A stretch of 19,133 bases of DNA, from positions 1 through 19,133 of the forward strand of contig CAAEDN010000039.1 of the NCBI GenBank assembly GCA_900754615.1, written 5' to 3'. This DNA is from an uncultured Holdemanella sp. GTDB taxonomy: Bacteria > Bacillota_I > Bacilli_A > Erysipelotrichales > Erysipelotrichaceae. Numbering within the stretch: the first letter of the stretch is position 1; each line of letters starts with the position of its first letter. The notes under the pieces are model-generated. The model was not told the origin of the DNA. It saw nothing but the letters and a program-made list of their open reading frames with translations, and did not search any database. Positions 1-7,581 of this stretch are shown here, piece by piece. A program made the position numbers and the translations under genes.

Positions 1-1
1 T

Positions 2-133
2 GAGACTGGTGATTTAAATAAAAAATGGTATGATTTGGCATTAAAAAAACTATCTCAATTCGATGTAGAAATTATTGATGATATACCTTCAATTGATTAT
101 AAAAAGATAAAAGAAAATAAGATTAAAGTTTAG
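2..133 (+). CDS. C-terminal fragment of an unidentified protein (5' truncated by window edge)
   Basis: Only the last 43 codons are present, in frame from base 2 to a TAG at 131-133. The peptide is Lys/Ile/Asp-rich and ends in KENKIKV. No motif allows a family assignment. An intrinsic terminator overlaps its stop codon, so its transcription unit ends before the ribosomal protein operon. The truA gene often precedes rplM in Bacillota, but I see nothing that identifies this tail as TruA. Confidence 0.6.
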   Translation, partial: ETGDLNKKWYDLALKKLSQFDVEIIDDIPSIDYKKIKENKIKV

Positions 134-162
134 CAAAATAAAGCTAAACTTTTTGCTTTTTT
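125..162 (+). terminator. Rho-independent terminator of the upstream gene
   Basis: A perfect 10-bp stem (AAAGTTTAGC / GCTAAACTTT, 125-134 and 143-152) with an 8-base A-rich loop is followed by TTTTGCTTTTTT. It separates the upstream gene from the rplM promoter, which starts 3 bases later. Confidence 0.85.
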
Positions 163-164
163 GA

Positions 165-193
165 TTGACTTTTATATGGATATTGCATATCAT
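165..193 (+). promoter_or_regulatory. sigma-A type promoter of rplM-rpsI
   Basis: TTGACT (165-170), a 17-base spacer and TATCAT (188-193) give a near-consensus housekeeping promoter. The predicted start of transcription is about base 200, so the mRNA would begin with the L13 leader. Confidence 0.75.
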
Positions 194-198
194 ATTAG

Positions 199-258
199 GT
201 GGCTAAACTCTGGCCTTTTGAGCCCCGGTAAACGCTCAAATCAAGGAGGAAATTAGAT
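199..258 (+). promoter_or_regulatory. L13 leader (ribosomal protein autoregulatory 5' UTR)
   Basis: The 60-base leader between the promoter and rplM folds so that CCTT-TTGAGC (212-221) pairs with GCTCAA (234-239) and AAGG (243-246), leaving a 3-base bulge. AAGG is the 5' part of the rplM Shine-Dalgarno AAGGAGG, so the fold would reduce translation initiation. A structured leader before rplM-rpsI is established in low-GC Gram-positives (the L13_leader family). Assignment to that family here rests on position and this fold; I could not run a covariance model. Confidence 0.7.
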
Positions 259-696
259 ATGCGTCAAACTACTATGGCAAAACCTGCCGATGTAACACGT
301 ACATGGTATGTAGTTGATGGAAACGGACAAACATTAGGACGTTTGGCTTCAACATGTGCTCATGTATTAAAAGGTAAACACAAACCTACATACACACCAA
401 ATGTTGACTGTGGTGATTATGTAATTGTGATCAATGCTGACAAGGTCGAAATGACTGGAAACAAGTTGAATACTGAAAAGTATTACAACCACTCTGGATA
501 CTTTGGAGGTATGCGTGTGCGTACAGCTAAAGAAATGAAAGAGAAATACCCTGTTGAATGGGTTGAGAGAGCAATCAAAGGTATGTTACCTCACACTAAA
601 TTAGGTGATGTACAACGTGGACACGTATTCGTATACGCTGGTAGCGAACACCCACATGCTGCTCAAAAACCTGTTGAATTGAAGGTAAGAGGATAA
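259..696 (+). CDS. rplM: 50S ribosomal protein L13
   Basis: This 145-residue protein has the same length as B. subtilis L13 and its conserved blocks: LGRLAS near residue 27, GKHKPTYTPNVDCGDYV at about 40-57, INADKVEMTGNK, AIKGMLPHTKLG near 106, and the C-terminal VYAGSEHPHAAQKP. L13 is an early assembly protein of the large subunit. The ATG at 259 has AAGGAGG nine bases upstream. rpsI follows after 13 bases with its own AAGGAGG, the usual rplM-rpsI operon. Translation is probably controlled by the leader at 199-258. Confidence 0.98.
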   Translation: MRQTTMAKPADVTRTWYVVDGNGQTLGRLASTCAHVLKGKHKPTYTPNVDCGDYVIVINADKVEMTGNKLNTEKYYNHSGYFGGMRVRTAKEMKEKYPVEWVERAIKGMLPHTKLGDVQRGHVFVYAGSEHPHAAQKPVELKVRG

Positions 697-709
697 GGAG
701 GAATAGAAT

Positions 710-1111
710 ATGAAAAAATCTAACACTGTTCAATATCATGGCGTTGGACGTCGTAAAAAATCTGTTGCTCGTGTCTTTTTACGTCCAGGTACAGGTAATA
801 TCGTAGTCAACGGAAAAACTTTGGAAGAATACCTTCCATTGGAAACTTTACGTATGGTTGTTAAATCACCATTAGAAATCACTAACACAGTTGATCAATT
901 TGATGTGATTATCAACGTACAAGGTGGAGGATACACTGGTCAATCTGGTGCTATGCGTCACGGAATCACTCGTGCTTTAATGGAAGCTAGTGAAGACTAC
1001 CGTCCAGTATTAAAAGCTGCAGGATTCGTTACTCGTGACCCTCGTGCTAAAGAACGTAAAAAATACGGTCTTAAAGCAGCTCGTCGTGCTCCACAATTCT
1101 CTAAACGTTAA
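710..1111 (+). CDS. rpsI: 30S ribosomal protein S9
   Basis: This 133-residue protein carries the S9 signature: YHGVGRRKKSVARV at the N terminus, GGGYTGQSGAMRHGITRAL at about 83-101, DPRAKERKKYGLKAARRAPQ and the invariant C-terminal SKR that reaches the P-site tRNA. The ATG at 710 has AAGGAGG at 695-701. It is co-transcribed with rplM and ends shortly before a strong terminator at 1136-1167. The leading KKSNTVQY residues are less conserved, as usual for the family. Confidence 0.98.
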   Translation: MKKSNTVQYHGVGRRKKSVARVFLRPGTGNIVVNGKTLEEYLPLETLRMVVKSPLEITNTVDQFDVIINVQGGGYTGQSGAMRHGITRALMEASEDYRPVLKAAGFVTRDPRAKERKKYGLKAARRAPQFSKR

Positions 1112-1135
1112 TTGTATTTACGTACAAGAGATTTC

Positions 1136-1167
1136 AAGATCATGGATTTATTCCATGGTCTTTTTTT
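1136..1167 (+). terminator. Terminator of the rplM-rpsI operon
   Basis: AAGATCATGGA (1136-1146) pairs with TCCATGGTCTT (1152-1162), with one G-U pair and a 5-base loop. The run of T at 1161-1167 follows the stem. Confidence 0.9.
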
Positions 1168-1274
1168 GTATATTCAAATGAATTGAATATTTTTCTTTCA
1201 TTGTATATATCTTTCGATTCAAAAGCCATATATGATAAAGGTATAGTATACATATTTTGTTTAGGGAGAAGAAG

Positions 1275-2324
1275 ATGGGAGCATATGATAATTGTATTAT
1301 CCTGATTCCAGCATTACAGCCAGATGAGCGCTTGATTCAAATGATTCATGGATTACATGAACGAGATTTTCATAAAATTGCTGTTACGGATGATGGAAGT
1401 AGTGATGATCGACAGAAGTACTTTCAAGAAGTAGAAATAATGGGGGGTAAGGTGATTCATCATTCTAAGACAATGGGAAAAGGGGTAGCTTTAAGAAGTG
1501 CTTTAAGATTAGCGGATGAAAAAATTGGAGAGTCTGATTTTTATATTACGGCCGATTGTGATGGGCAATATTCTCCAGAAGATATTGAAAAGGTCGCAAA
1601 AGAATTATTAGAGAATCCAGATTGTTTTGTGCTTGGAGTACGTACATACGAAAGAAAAAAAGGCAAGAAAGTAAGATTTTGGTTGAATTCTTGCCAGAAA
1701 TTATTTTTCCGTATAACCAATCATGGGAAAGAATGTCCAGATCCTAGAAGTGGGCTACGTGGTTTTCCGGCTTCATTGAAAAAACTAGCGCTTTGTACAG
1801 AAGGAAAGTCGTATGATTATGAATTGAATTTTCTAGATGCAGCTGTACAAAAAACACCTATTGTGGTTGTACCTATTTGTTCAGAAACACATAATAGGAA
1901 TGAAACGAGTCATTTTCGTCCGGTTGTAGATTTACTAGGAATGTATCTAAAATTTTGGAAATATCTATTTACATCCAATGTAGCCACAGTTTTTGACTTA
2001 GTATTCTTTATTCTATTTGAAAATTTATTTTCTAAGCTTGGAGCAATTTCAATTTTTGTGGCAACTATTTGTGCTAGAGCCATCAGTGGCAGTGTAGGAT
2101 ATATATTAAATCGTTATATTAGTTTTCAAAGTAAATTAAATCCTGGAAGAGAAATGGTTCGTTATTCCATTGTGTTTGTATGTCAAATGGCTGCCAGTGG
2201 TATTTTGGTATCCTTACTAAGTGTTATTCCAATTCCTACTGTTATTGTGAAAGCAATCATTGATACAATTTTATTTTTTGTCGTCTATAATATTCAAAAA
2301 AATTGGGTATTTGCCGAGAAATAA
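1275..2324 (+). CDS. Membrane glycosyltransferase: GT2 domain fused to GtrA domain
   Basis: Residues 1-230 form a GT-A fold of family 2: an IPAL start at 11-14, VTDDGSSDD at 37-45, and ADCDGQYSPEDI near 93-104 with the DxD-type metal/nucleotide site. This resembles dolichyl/undecaprenyl-phosphate sugar synthases. From about residue 235 there are four hydrophobic segments typical of GtrA (starting FTSNVATVFDLVFFILFE, then GYILNRYISF and a last NWVF). The inferred role is transfer of a nucleotide-activated sugar to a lipid carrier and its handling across the membrane for surface glycosylation; the sugar is not predictable. The start is ATG 1275 with AGGGAG six bases upstream. A TTG at 1257 in frame would put that ribosome binding site inside the gene. 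It stands alone, convergent with yitT. Confidence 0.9.
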   Translation: MGAYDNCIILIPALQPDERLIQMIHGLHERDFHKIAVTDDGSSDDRQKYFQEVEIMGGKVIHHSKTMGKGVALRSALRLADEKIGESDFYITADCDGQYSPEDIEKVAKELLENPDCFVLGVRTYERKKGKKVRFWLNSCQKLFFRITNHGKECPDPRSGLRGFPASLKKLALCTEGKSYDYELNFLDAAVQKTPIVVVPICSETHNRNETSHFRPVVDLLGMYLKFWKYLFTSNVATVFDLVFFILFENLFSKLGAISIFVATICARAISGSVGYILNRYISFQSKLNPGREMVRYSIVFVCQMAASGILVSLLSVIPIPTVIVKAIIDTILFFVVYNIQKNWVFAEK

Positions 2325-2326
2325 GA

Positions 2327-2353
2327 AAAGACATCCTGCTTTGGGATGTCTTT
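2327..2353. terminator. Bidirectional terminator between convergent genes
   Basis: AAAGACATCC (2327-2336) and GGATGTCTTT (2344-2353) form a 10-bp stem with a 7-base loop. T-rich sequence follows on the + strand. On the - strand the stem ends in TTTCTTA. It can serve both the glycosyltransferase and the yitT-like gene. Confidence 0.7.
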
Positions 2354-2357
2354 AAAT

Positions 2358-3221
2358 TTATCTAAGCTTTTCGACTCTTTTCTTATTATTCCAAGTACCG
2401 ATGACTTCATTAACTGTTGATACCGTTACAAATGCTTCAATATCACTTTCTTGAAGATAATATAGTAATTTTTTATATTCATTTGTAGCCATGATTGTGA
2501 CAAGCTCTGTATGTTCTGTCTTATCATAACCACCTTTTGCCGAATATAAAGTAACACCACGTTTTAATGTGTTCATTATATAATCTTGAATGACCTCATA
2601 TTCTTTGGATAAGATACAAATCTTCTTTTTCTTATTAAAACCATCAATAAAGTAATCTACAGCCTGACCATTGGCTAGTGTTGCCAAAGCACCAACCACT
2701 AAAGCACCAATATCATATACAATTAGACTTGTTGTACAAATGAGTAGTCCGACTAATGTACAAGCTTTACCAATATCCATGTGTGTATATTTATTGATAA
2801 TTTTCGCAATAATATCCGTTCCACCACTCGATGCGTTTACACGGAATAGAATGGTTTGTCCGAAAGCTAAAATCAATGTGTAGGTAGCCATGTCAAAAAC
2901 AGCATTTTGGGTTAAAGAAATATTGTTTGGATAGATTTTTTCAAATACAGCTAGAAATAAAGGTAATAATAAAGAGGCATAAATCGTTTTTGCCCCAAAC
3001 TCTTTCCCGATAAGAATAATGCCGAGAACCAATAATAAGGCGTTGATCACAAAGGTAAGTGTAGAAATAGATAGGCCTGTGATTTTAGCTAAAACCATAG
3101 CTAAACCGGTAACACTTCCAGTGATAACTTCACTAGGAATTAAGAAGAAATATATGGCAACACTGATGATAAACATAGCGAGTGTGATGGTCAAAAAGCT
3201 TTTTAATGTATTCGTTTTCAT
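2358..3221 (-). CDS. YitT family membrane protein (DUF161 plus DUF2179)
   Basis: The 287-residue protein has about five to six hydrophobic segments in residues 1-190. The family landmarks are FFLIPSEVITGSVTGLAMVL near 25-44 and RVNASSGGTDIIAKIINKYT near 128-147. A soluble C-terminal domain (about 200-287, starting KKKKICILSKEYEVIQDYI) is the DUF2179 part. The molecular function of YitT proteins is not established. The chosen ATG at 3221 has GGAGG eight bases upstream. The longer frame would start at a TTG at 3236 on the other side of that site. It lies downstream of the aro operon on the same strand, but a terminator separates them. Confidence 0.9.
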   Translation of the reverse strand: MKTNTLKSFLTITLAMFIISVAIYFFLIPSEVITGSVTGLAMVLAKITGLSISTLTFVINALLLVLGIILIGKEFGAKTIYASLLLPLFLAVFEKIYPNNISLTQNAVFDMATYTLILAFGQTILFRVNASSGGTDIIAKIINKYTHMDIGKACTLVGLLICTTSLIVYDIGALVVGALATLANGQAVDYFIDGFNKKKKICILSKEYEVIQDYIMNTLKRGVTLYSAKGGYDKTEHTELVTIMATNEYKKLLYYLQESDIEAFVTVSTVNEVIGTWNNKKRVEKLR

Positions 3222-3241
3222 TTTCAAAACCTCCAACTTTT

Positions 3242-3250
3242 ATTATGCCA
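3242..3250 (-). promoter_or_regulatory. Possible extended -10 promoter of the yitT-like gene
   Basis: On the minus strand TGGCATAAT lies 20 bases before the start codon, just after the tyrA terminator. There is no good -35 at 17 bases, so this depends on the TGn extension. Confidence 0.35.
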
Positions 3251-3257
3251 AAAAAAG

Positions 3258-3288
3258 TACAAAAAAAGAAGAGGATTATCTCTTCTTT
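3258..3288 (-). terminator. Terminator of the aroB-aroC-aroA-tyrA operon
   Basis: Read on the minus strand, AAAGAAGAG and CTCTTCTTT (3280-3288 with 3265-3273) form a 9-bp stem with a 6-base loop, and a run of T follows at once. The tyrA stop codon (3276-3278) lies in the hairpin loop. Confidence 0.9.
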
Positions 3289-4130
3289 GCATCGGTTTTA
3301 TTAAACTTATCTCTACGCTTTGTAGATTGAATGAATAGACGCTTCATTTCTTGCGTATCTTCTTGTTCTAAAGAATCTCTAAAGTGAGAAATTGAATAGA
3401 TAAACTGGTTGATTTCATCTAATAAAATATCTTTATTCATGATGAATAATTCGGTCCATAGATCTTCATTGATTTTCGCAATACGTGTTAAATCCCGAAA
3501 GCTATCTCCCGTATATTCTACAAGATGTGCATTATCATGTGTATTCATTAAAGATACCGCAATGACATGGGTTAATTGAGATAAAAAGCCAATCATTTTG
3601 TCGTGCTCTTCAATGGATAATGTACAGATTCTACCAAATTCCATTTTATGAGCTAATTCTTTTACTATTTCAACTGTTTCATTTTTATTCTTCTGAGTAG
3701 GAACAAGAATAAAGTTTGAACCTTTAAAAATCGTCTCGTCACTAAATTCAATACCACGAGATTCTCTACCGCACATAGGGTGAATACTTAATAATTCTAA
3801 ATCTTCTCTTAATACATCTTGAATGGGTTTGACAATATTTGTCTTCACACCACTGATGTCCATCAATAAGGAATTTTTAGGAATATCATTTTGATAGACT
3901 TCGATCCAAGGAAGAATCTTAGTAGGATATAGACAGAAGATAAATGTATCGCACTTCGAAATGACATCTAAAGGATTTGTGCTACCGTCTACAATAATAT
4001 TTAATTCTTTGGCTTTATCAATGGTTTGTTGAGATACATCAATACCATAAACGCTGTAGTTTAAGTGCGTTAGTTTCTTCGCAAAACTTGCTCCCATTAA
4101 TCCAAGGCCGATAATCGCAATATTTGTCAT
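3276..4130 (-). CDS. tyrA: Prephenate dehydrogenase
   Basis: This 284-residue cytosolic enzyme oxidatively decarboxylates prephenate to 4-hydroxyphenylpyruvate, the tyrosine branch after chorismate. The N-terminal Rossmann site is IAIIGLGLMGASFAKKL (residues 4-20). LSIHPMCGRESRGIEF, near residue 115, holds the family's substrate-binding His and Arg region, and the C-terminal half is the helical dimer domain. There is no ACT domain, so direct feedback control by tyrosine through such a domain is not expected. The start overlaps the aroA stop by ATGA (4127-4130), so it is translationally coupled as the last gene of the operon. No chorismate mutase gene is visible. Confidence 0.94.
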   Translation of the reverse strand: MTNIAIIGLGLMGASFAKKLTHLNYSVYGIDVSQQTIDKAKELNIIVDGSTNPLDVISKCDTFIFCLYPTKILPWIEVYQNDIPKNSLLMDISGVKTNIVKPIQDVLREDLELLSIHPMCGRESRGIEFSDETIFKGSNFILVPTQKNKNETVEIVKELAHKMEFGRICTLSIEEHDKMIGFLSQLTHVIAVSLMNTHDNAHLVEYTGDSFRDLTRIAKINEDLWTELFIMNKDILLDEINQFIYSISHFRDSLEQEDTQEMKRLFIQSTKRRDKFNKTDAKKR

Positions 4131-5389
4131 AGAATCTCAACCTTTCCCCCTAGACTTTGAATGTCCTCAAAGAAAGTAGGGTAACTCTTTGTGATGGCTT
4201 GGGCATCATCAATAATACATTCAGAATCTGCACATAATCCAAATACCGTCATTGCCATAACGATACGGTGGTCATTGTGTCCAAAGATTTCAACTGTATT
4301 ATCTGATTTATAGCATTCCTTACCATGAATTTGAATTGAATCAAATGTAGAAGTAATATCCACACCCCATTTTTTAAGTTCGGTTTCCATCGCTAGAATA
4401 CGATCACTTTCTTTCATACGTAAACGAGCTGCATTCACAATATTTGTTTCACCATTCGTGAAACTTGCCAAAACACATAAAATAGGCCCTAAATCCGGAC
4501 AGTTAGATAAGTCGATCGTTTGTGGCATTGGCTGTTTTTTTGCGAATGTGATTGTATCCTTGTTACTTGTAAAACTAGGAATACAATCTAAAATTGTCTT
4601 ATCTCCTTGCATACTTGACATGTCCATGTTGGAGCATGAAAGGGTATTGTTTAAAGTGCCTAATACCGCAAAAAAGGCAAGCTGAGAAAAGTCTCCTTCT
4701 ACAGAAACATCTTGTGCTTTATAGTGTTGGTTTCCTTTGATTAAATATGAATTTGAACTTGTCTCCATAACTTCAATGCCAAATTTAGCTAACATTTGAA
4801 TCGTAAGATTTACATAGCTTTTAGACTCATAAGGCTCAGTGATTGTAAGCGTACTATCTTGATTTAATAATGGTAGTACAAACATGAAGCCGGTAATAAA
4901 CTGACTTGAAATATCTCCTTGTACAACATAATCTTTGGCATTAAGATTTCCTCTCACAATGATTTCTTTATCGGATTGATTAAATTCAATGTTTTGTTCT
5001 TTAAATTCATTCGCATATACATCCATAGGTCTTTGAAGCAATCTTCCTTGTCCTAAGAATTTGACTTTGGCATTTGTACATGCAGCAAGCGAAATCAAGA
5101 AACGTAAAGTAGAACCAGATTCATTGGCATTACACGTAATGTTTCCTTCTTGTTTAAAAAGATTTGTGCCGGTTACTTCATATGTAGTTTCATTTAATTG
5201 TTTAATTTTAGCTCCCAAATCTTTCATGCAACCAACAGTTGCTTCAATATCTTTTGAGTTTGTGACATTAGAAACAATACTTGTACCTTGGCTTAATGAA
5301 GCACAAATTAATGCTCTATGTGCCATAGATTTGGATGCAGGTATCTTTACATTTCCATGTACTTTACTTGGTGTTACTCTTACTTTCAT
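4127..5389 (-). CDS. aroA: 3-phosphoshikimate 1-carboxyvinyltransferase (EPSP synthase)
   Basis: The 420-residue length is normal. The enzyme joins phosphoenolpyruvate and shikimate 3-phosphate. Landmarks are KIPASKSMAHRALI near residues 15-28 (substrate Lys and Ser), ANESGSTLRFL near 88-98 (the PEP/glyphosate loop), QGRLLQRPM, GDISSQFITGFM and the late RMKESDRILAMETEL and NDHRIVMAMTVFGL blocks. The PEP loop reads ESGSTLRF, unlike the NAGTAMRP of E. coli. The ATG at 5389 overlaps the aroC stop (ATGA, 5386-5389) and GGGGG lies just upstream inside aroC. It is the third gene of the operon. Confidence 0.97.
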   Translation of the reverse strand: MKVRVTPSKVHGNVKIPASKSMAHRALICASLSQGTSIVSNVTNSKDIEATVGCMKDLGAKIKQLNETTYEVTGTNLFKQEGNITCNANESGSTLRFLISLAACTNAKVKFLGQGRLLQRPMDVYANEFKEQNIEFNQSDKEIIVRGNLNAKDYVVQGDISSQFITGFMFVLPLLNQDSTLTITEPYESKSYVNLTIQMLAKFGIEVMETSSNSYLIKGNQHYKAQDVSVEGDFSQLAFFAVLGTLNNTLSCSNMDMSSMQGDKTILDCIPSFTSNKDTITFAKKQPMPQTIDLSNCPDLGPILCVLASFTNGETNIVNAARLRMKESDRILAMETELKKWGVDITSTFDSIQIHGKECYKSDNTVEIFGHNDHRIVMAMTVFGLCADSECIIDDAQAITKSYPTFFEDIQSLGGKVEIL

Positions 5390-6495
5390 TCAAAATCCCC
5401 CTGAAGTGGCTTAATGGCAAGCCTAGACATATATAAATCTAATAATCCAAATGCGACAACACTGTCCACGACAATTCTTGCACGGTGCAAGATACATGGA
5501 TCATGTCTTCCTTGGATTTGAAGATTCACATTTTCTTTTGAAAGATAATCTACAGATTCTTGTGTTTTAAAAATCGATGGTGTTGGTTTAATACAAGTGT
5601 GAATCAAAATCGGCATACCATTTGTGATGCCACCATTAATTCCGGCATTATGATTTGTCTTTGTTTCAATTTTATTAGTAAAACGGAAGGCATCATTGGC
5701 TTGAGAACCTTTAAGTTTCGCAAAACCAAATCCTTCGCCAAAGGAAATACCTTTAACGGCTGGTACAGAGAAAATTAAGTGCGATAAAATACTTTCTACA
5801 GAATCAAAGAAAGGTTCTCCTAGTCCTGCAGGAAGGCCTATAACTGCGGTTTCTAAAATACCACCTAATGAATCACCTTCAGCAGCTGCTTTTTCGATTT
5901 CTTGAATCATTTGATCTTTAATTTGATCGTCAATAACCGCAAATATTTTCTCATTGACTTCTTGAATTTGTTTTTCTAAAAGATCATAGGCTTGACTAAA
6001 TGGAATATCCGAAAGGGTATATAAACTTTCAATGTGTGATCCGATCACAATTCCTTGTGATTTTAGAATTTGTCGACAAATACTTCCAGCAGCTACAATG
6101 CATGCGGTAAGTCTTCCAGAAAAGTGTCCGCCACCACGATAGTCTTGATACCCATTGTATTTTTCGAAGGCAGTAAAATCAGCATGTCCAGGACGTAATC
6201 TTCCATGAAAAGCAGAATAGTCTTTTGATTTAGTATTTTGGTTTTCAATAATAATCGTTAATGCCGTTCCGGTTGTATACCCGTTATACATTCCAGAAAT
6301 AATATGAACTTCATCGGCTTCATGTCTTTGTGTTGAAATCTTACCGGTTGCCTTACGCTTATCCATGTCGGATTTGATTTGTTCCATATCCACTTGAAAG
6401 CCTGCAGGAAGACCATCTAATGTGATACCGATGGCTGGACCATGGCTTTCACCAAATAAAGTCCAAGATATATTTGTACCGAAGTTATTTTTCAT
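5386..6495 (-). CDS. aroC: Chorismate synthase
   Basis: This 369-residue FMN-dependent enzyme converts EPSP to chorismate. Visible signatures are LFGESHGPAIGITLDGLPAG at residues 13-32, GKISTQRHEADEVHIISGMYNG, RPGHADFTAFEKYNGYQDYRGGGHFSGRLTA around 102-132, and the C-terminal GRHDPCILHRARIVVDSVVAFGLLD. It starts inside the end of aroB (11-base overlap, 6485-6495), with AAAGAGG before the ATG. It needs reduced FMN; no flavin reductase gene lies here. Confidence 0.98.
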   Translation of the reverse strand: MKNNFGTNISWTLFGESHGPAIGITLDGLPAGFQVDMEQIKSDMDKRKATGKISTQRHEADEVHIISGMYNGYTTGTALTIIIENQNTKSKDYSAFHGRLRPGHADFTAFEKYNGYQDYRGGGHFSGRLTACIVAAGSICRQILKSQGIVIGSHIESLYTLSDIPFSQAYDLLEKQIQEVNEKIFAVIDDQIKDQMIQEIEKAAAEGDSLGGILETAVIGLPAGLGEPFFDSVESILSHLIFSVPAVKGISFGEGFGFAKLKGSQANDAFRFTNKIETKTNHNAGINGGITNGMPILIHTCIKPTPSIFKTQESVDYLSKENVNLQIQGRHDPCILHRARIVVDSVVAFGLLDLYMSRLAIKPLQGDFE

Positions 6496-7498
6496 ACGGG
6501 CCTCTTTCTAATACTTCTTGTATTTCTTCAAAAGAAAGTTCTTTGATGATATAAGAACCAGATTGTTCAACTAAAATAGTAGATACTGTGTTATGACTGC
6601 TTTTTTTATCATGAGTCACATATTCTAATAATGTGGAAGTATCATAGTCAGGTATTTGAGGTAGATCTAGCTTTTTATATATATTTAATACGCGATTTTT
6701 TAAGGCTTCATCTTCAATAAAGAATAACATACCCATCGCAACACATTCTCCATGAAGATATGTATTTAATCCATATGCCGATTCAATGGCGTGTCCAATG
6801 GTATGTCCAAAGTTTAATATTTTTCTAAGATTACTTTCTCTTTCATCTTGTTGAACAACATCACGCTTTAATTCAATAGAACGCGTAATAATCGCATCGA
6901 TATCTAATGTTTCTTGTTCAAATAGAGAGACTAAATGATCATCAAGAATCAATCCCATTTTAAGTGCTTCACAAAGACCATTGTGTTGTTGGCGAAGAGA
7001 AAGCGTCGATAATACGTTTGGATCGATAATAACGGTTTTTGGTTGCCAGAAAGCACCCACAATATTTTTATAAGAGCCCATATCAATGGCCACTTTTCCA
7101 CCTACACTAGAATCAACCTGGCTTAATACGGTCGTTGGAATGTTGTAGAAGTCAATGCCACGCATGTAGCTTGCAGCGACAAAGCCTGCAAGATCTCCAA
7201 CAACGCCTCCACCTACTGCGATAATGGCATCTTTTCTAGACATGTTGTGTTTGACCATTTTTTCTAATAGAATTTGAAACTGGTCAAAACATTTGGATGG
7301 TTCTCCTTGTGGTATTGTGCATACAAAAGAATCTGGGCATTGTTCTTTGACAATGTGGACCCATTTTTCTGGTACACCCGTATCGGTGATAATCGCAATC
7401 TTTCTGGATACAAGAATATATTCATGTACTTTTTGAATTGCATTTCTTTCAATATATATTGGATATGAATGATTTTGTAAATCGACATTTAGCTTCAT
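6485..7498 (-). CDS. aroB: 3-dehydroquinate synthase
   Basis: This 337-residue enzyme closes DAHP to 3-dehydroquinate. The NAD site is AVGGGVVGDLAGFVAASYMRG (about 95-115). The metal-binding residues sit in GLCEALKMGLI (Glu), ILNFGHTIGHAIE (His) and YLHGECVAMGM (His). The chosen start is ATG 7498, preceded by AGGAG with a 10-base spacer. A nine-residue longer frame from 7525 would swallow that site. It is the first gene of the operon aroB-aroC-aroA-tyrA. DAHP synthase, aroD, aroE and aroK are not in the window and must lie elsewhere. Confidence 0.97.
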   Translation of the reverse strand: MKLNVDLQNHSYPIYIERNAIQKVHEYILVSRKIAIITDTGVPEKWVHIVKEQCPDSFVCTIPQGEPSKCFDQFQILLEKMVKHNMSRKDAIIAVGGGVVGDLAGFVAASYMRGIDFYNIPTTVLSQVDSSVGGKVAIDMGSYKNIVGAFWQPKTVIIDPNVLSTLSLRQQHNGLCEALKMGLILDDHLVSLFEQETLDIDAIITRSIELKRDVVQQDERESNLRKILNFGHTIGHAIESAYGLNTYLHGECVAMGMLFFIEDEALKNRVLNIYKKLDLPQIPDYDTSTLLEYVTHDKKSSHNTVSTILVEQSGSYIIKELSFEEIQEVLERGPYEK

Positions 7499-7520
7499 AA
7501 TAAAAAAACTCCTTTCGTAT

Positions 7521-7549
7521 ATCATACCATGAACATCAACTTTTTTCAG
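7521..7549 (-). promoter_or_regulatory. Promoter of the aro operon
   Basis: On the minus strand CTGAAA (7549-7544), 17 bases, then TATGAT (7526-7521) preceded by TGG form an extended -10 promoter. Transcription would start about 7514, giving a short leader with the AGGAG site. There is no room for a T-box or other large riboswitch. The -35 lies inside the 7544-7562 palindrome. Confidence 0.6.
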
Positions 7550-7562
7550 AAATTTTCTGAAA
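7544..7562. promoter_or_regulatory. 19-bp perfect palindrome, candidate operator
   Basis: TTTCAGAAA and TTTCTGAAA are perfect inverted copies separated by one T. The site covers the -35 of the aro promoter and the -35 region of the divergent HD gene promoter. That is the expected place for a dimeric repressor operator. The regulator is unknown. It is not followed by a T run on either strand, so it is not a terminator. Confidence 0.5.
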
Positions 7563-7575
7563 GAAATAGTATAAT
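7547..7575 (+). promoter_or_regulatory. Promoter of the HD gene, probably giving a leaderless mRNA
   Basis: TATAAT (7570-7575) matches the -10 consensus and ends only six bases before the ATG at 7582. The -35 region (CAGAAA, 7547-7552) is poor. With normal spacing transcription starts at or next to the A of the ATG. Confidence 0.5.
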
Positions 7576-7581
7576 AAATTT

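Noticed and set aside
2671..3330. Plus-strand ORFs opposite yitT and tyrA
   Set aside because: They are antisense to well-conserved genes and have no recognisable domain or ribosome binding site.
7499..7581. T-box leader of the aro operon
   Set aside because: The intergenic region has 83 bases, filled by two promoters and the palindrome.
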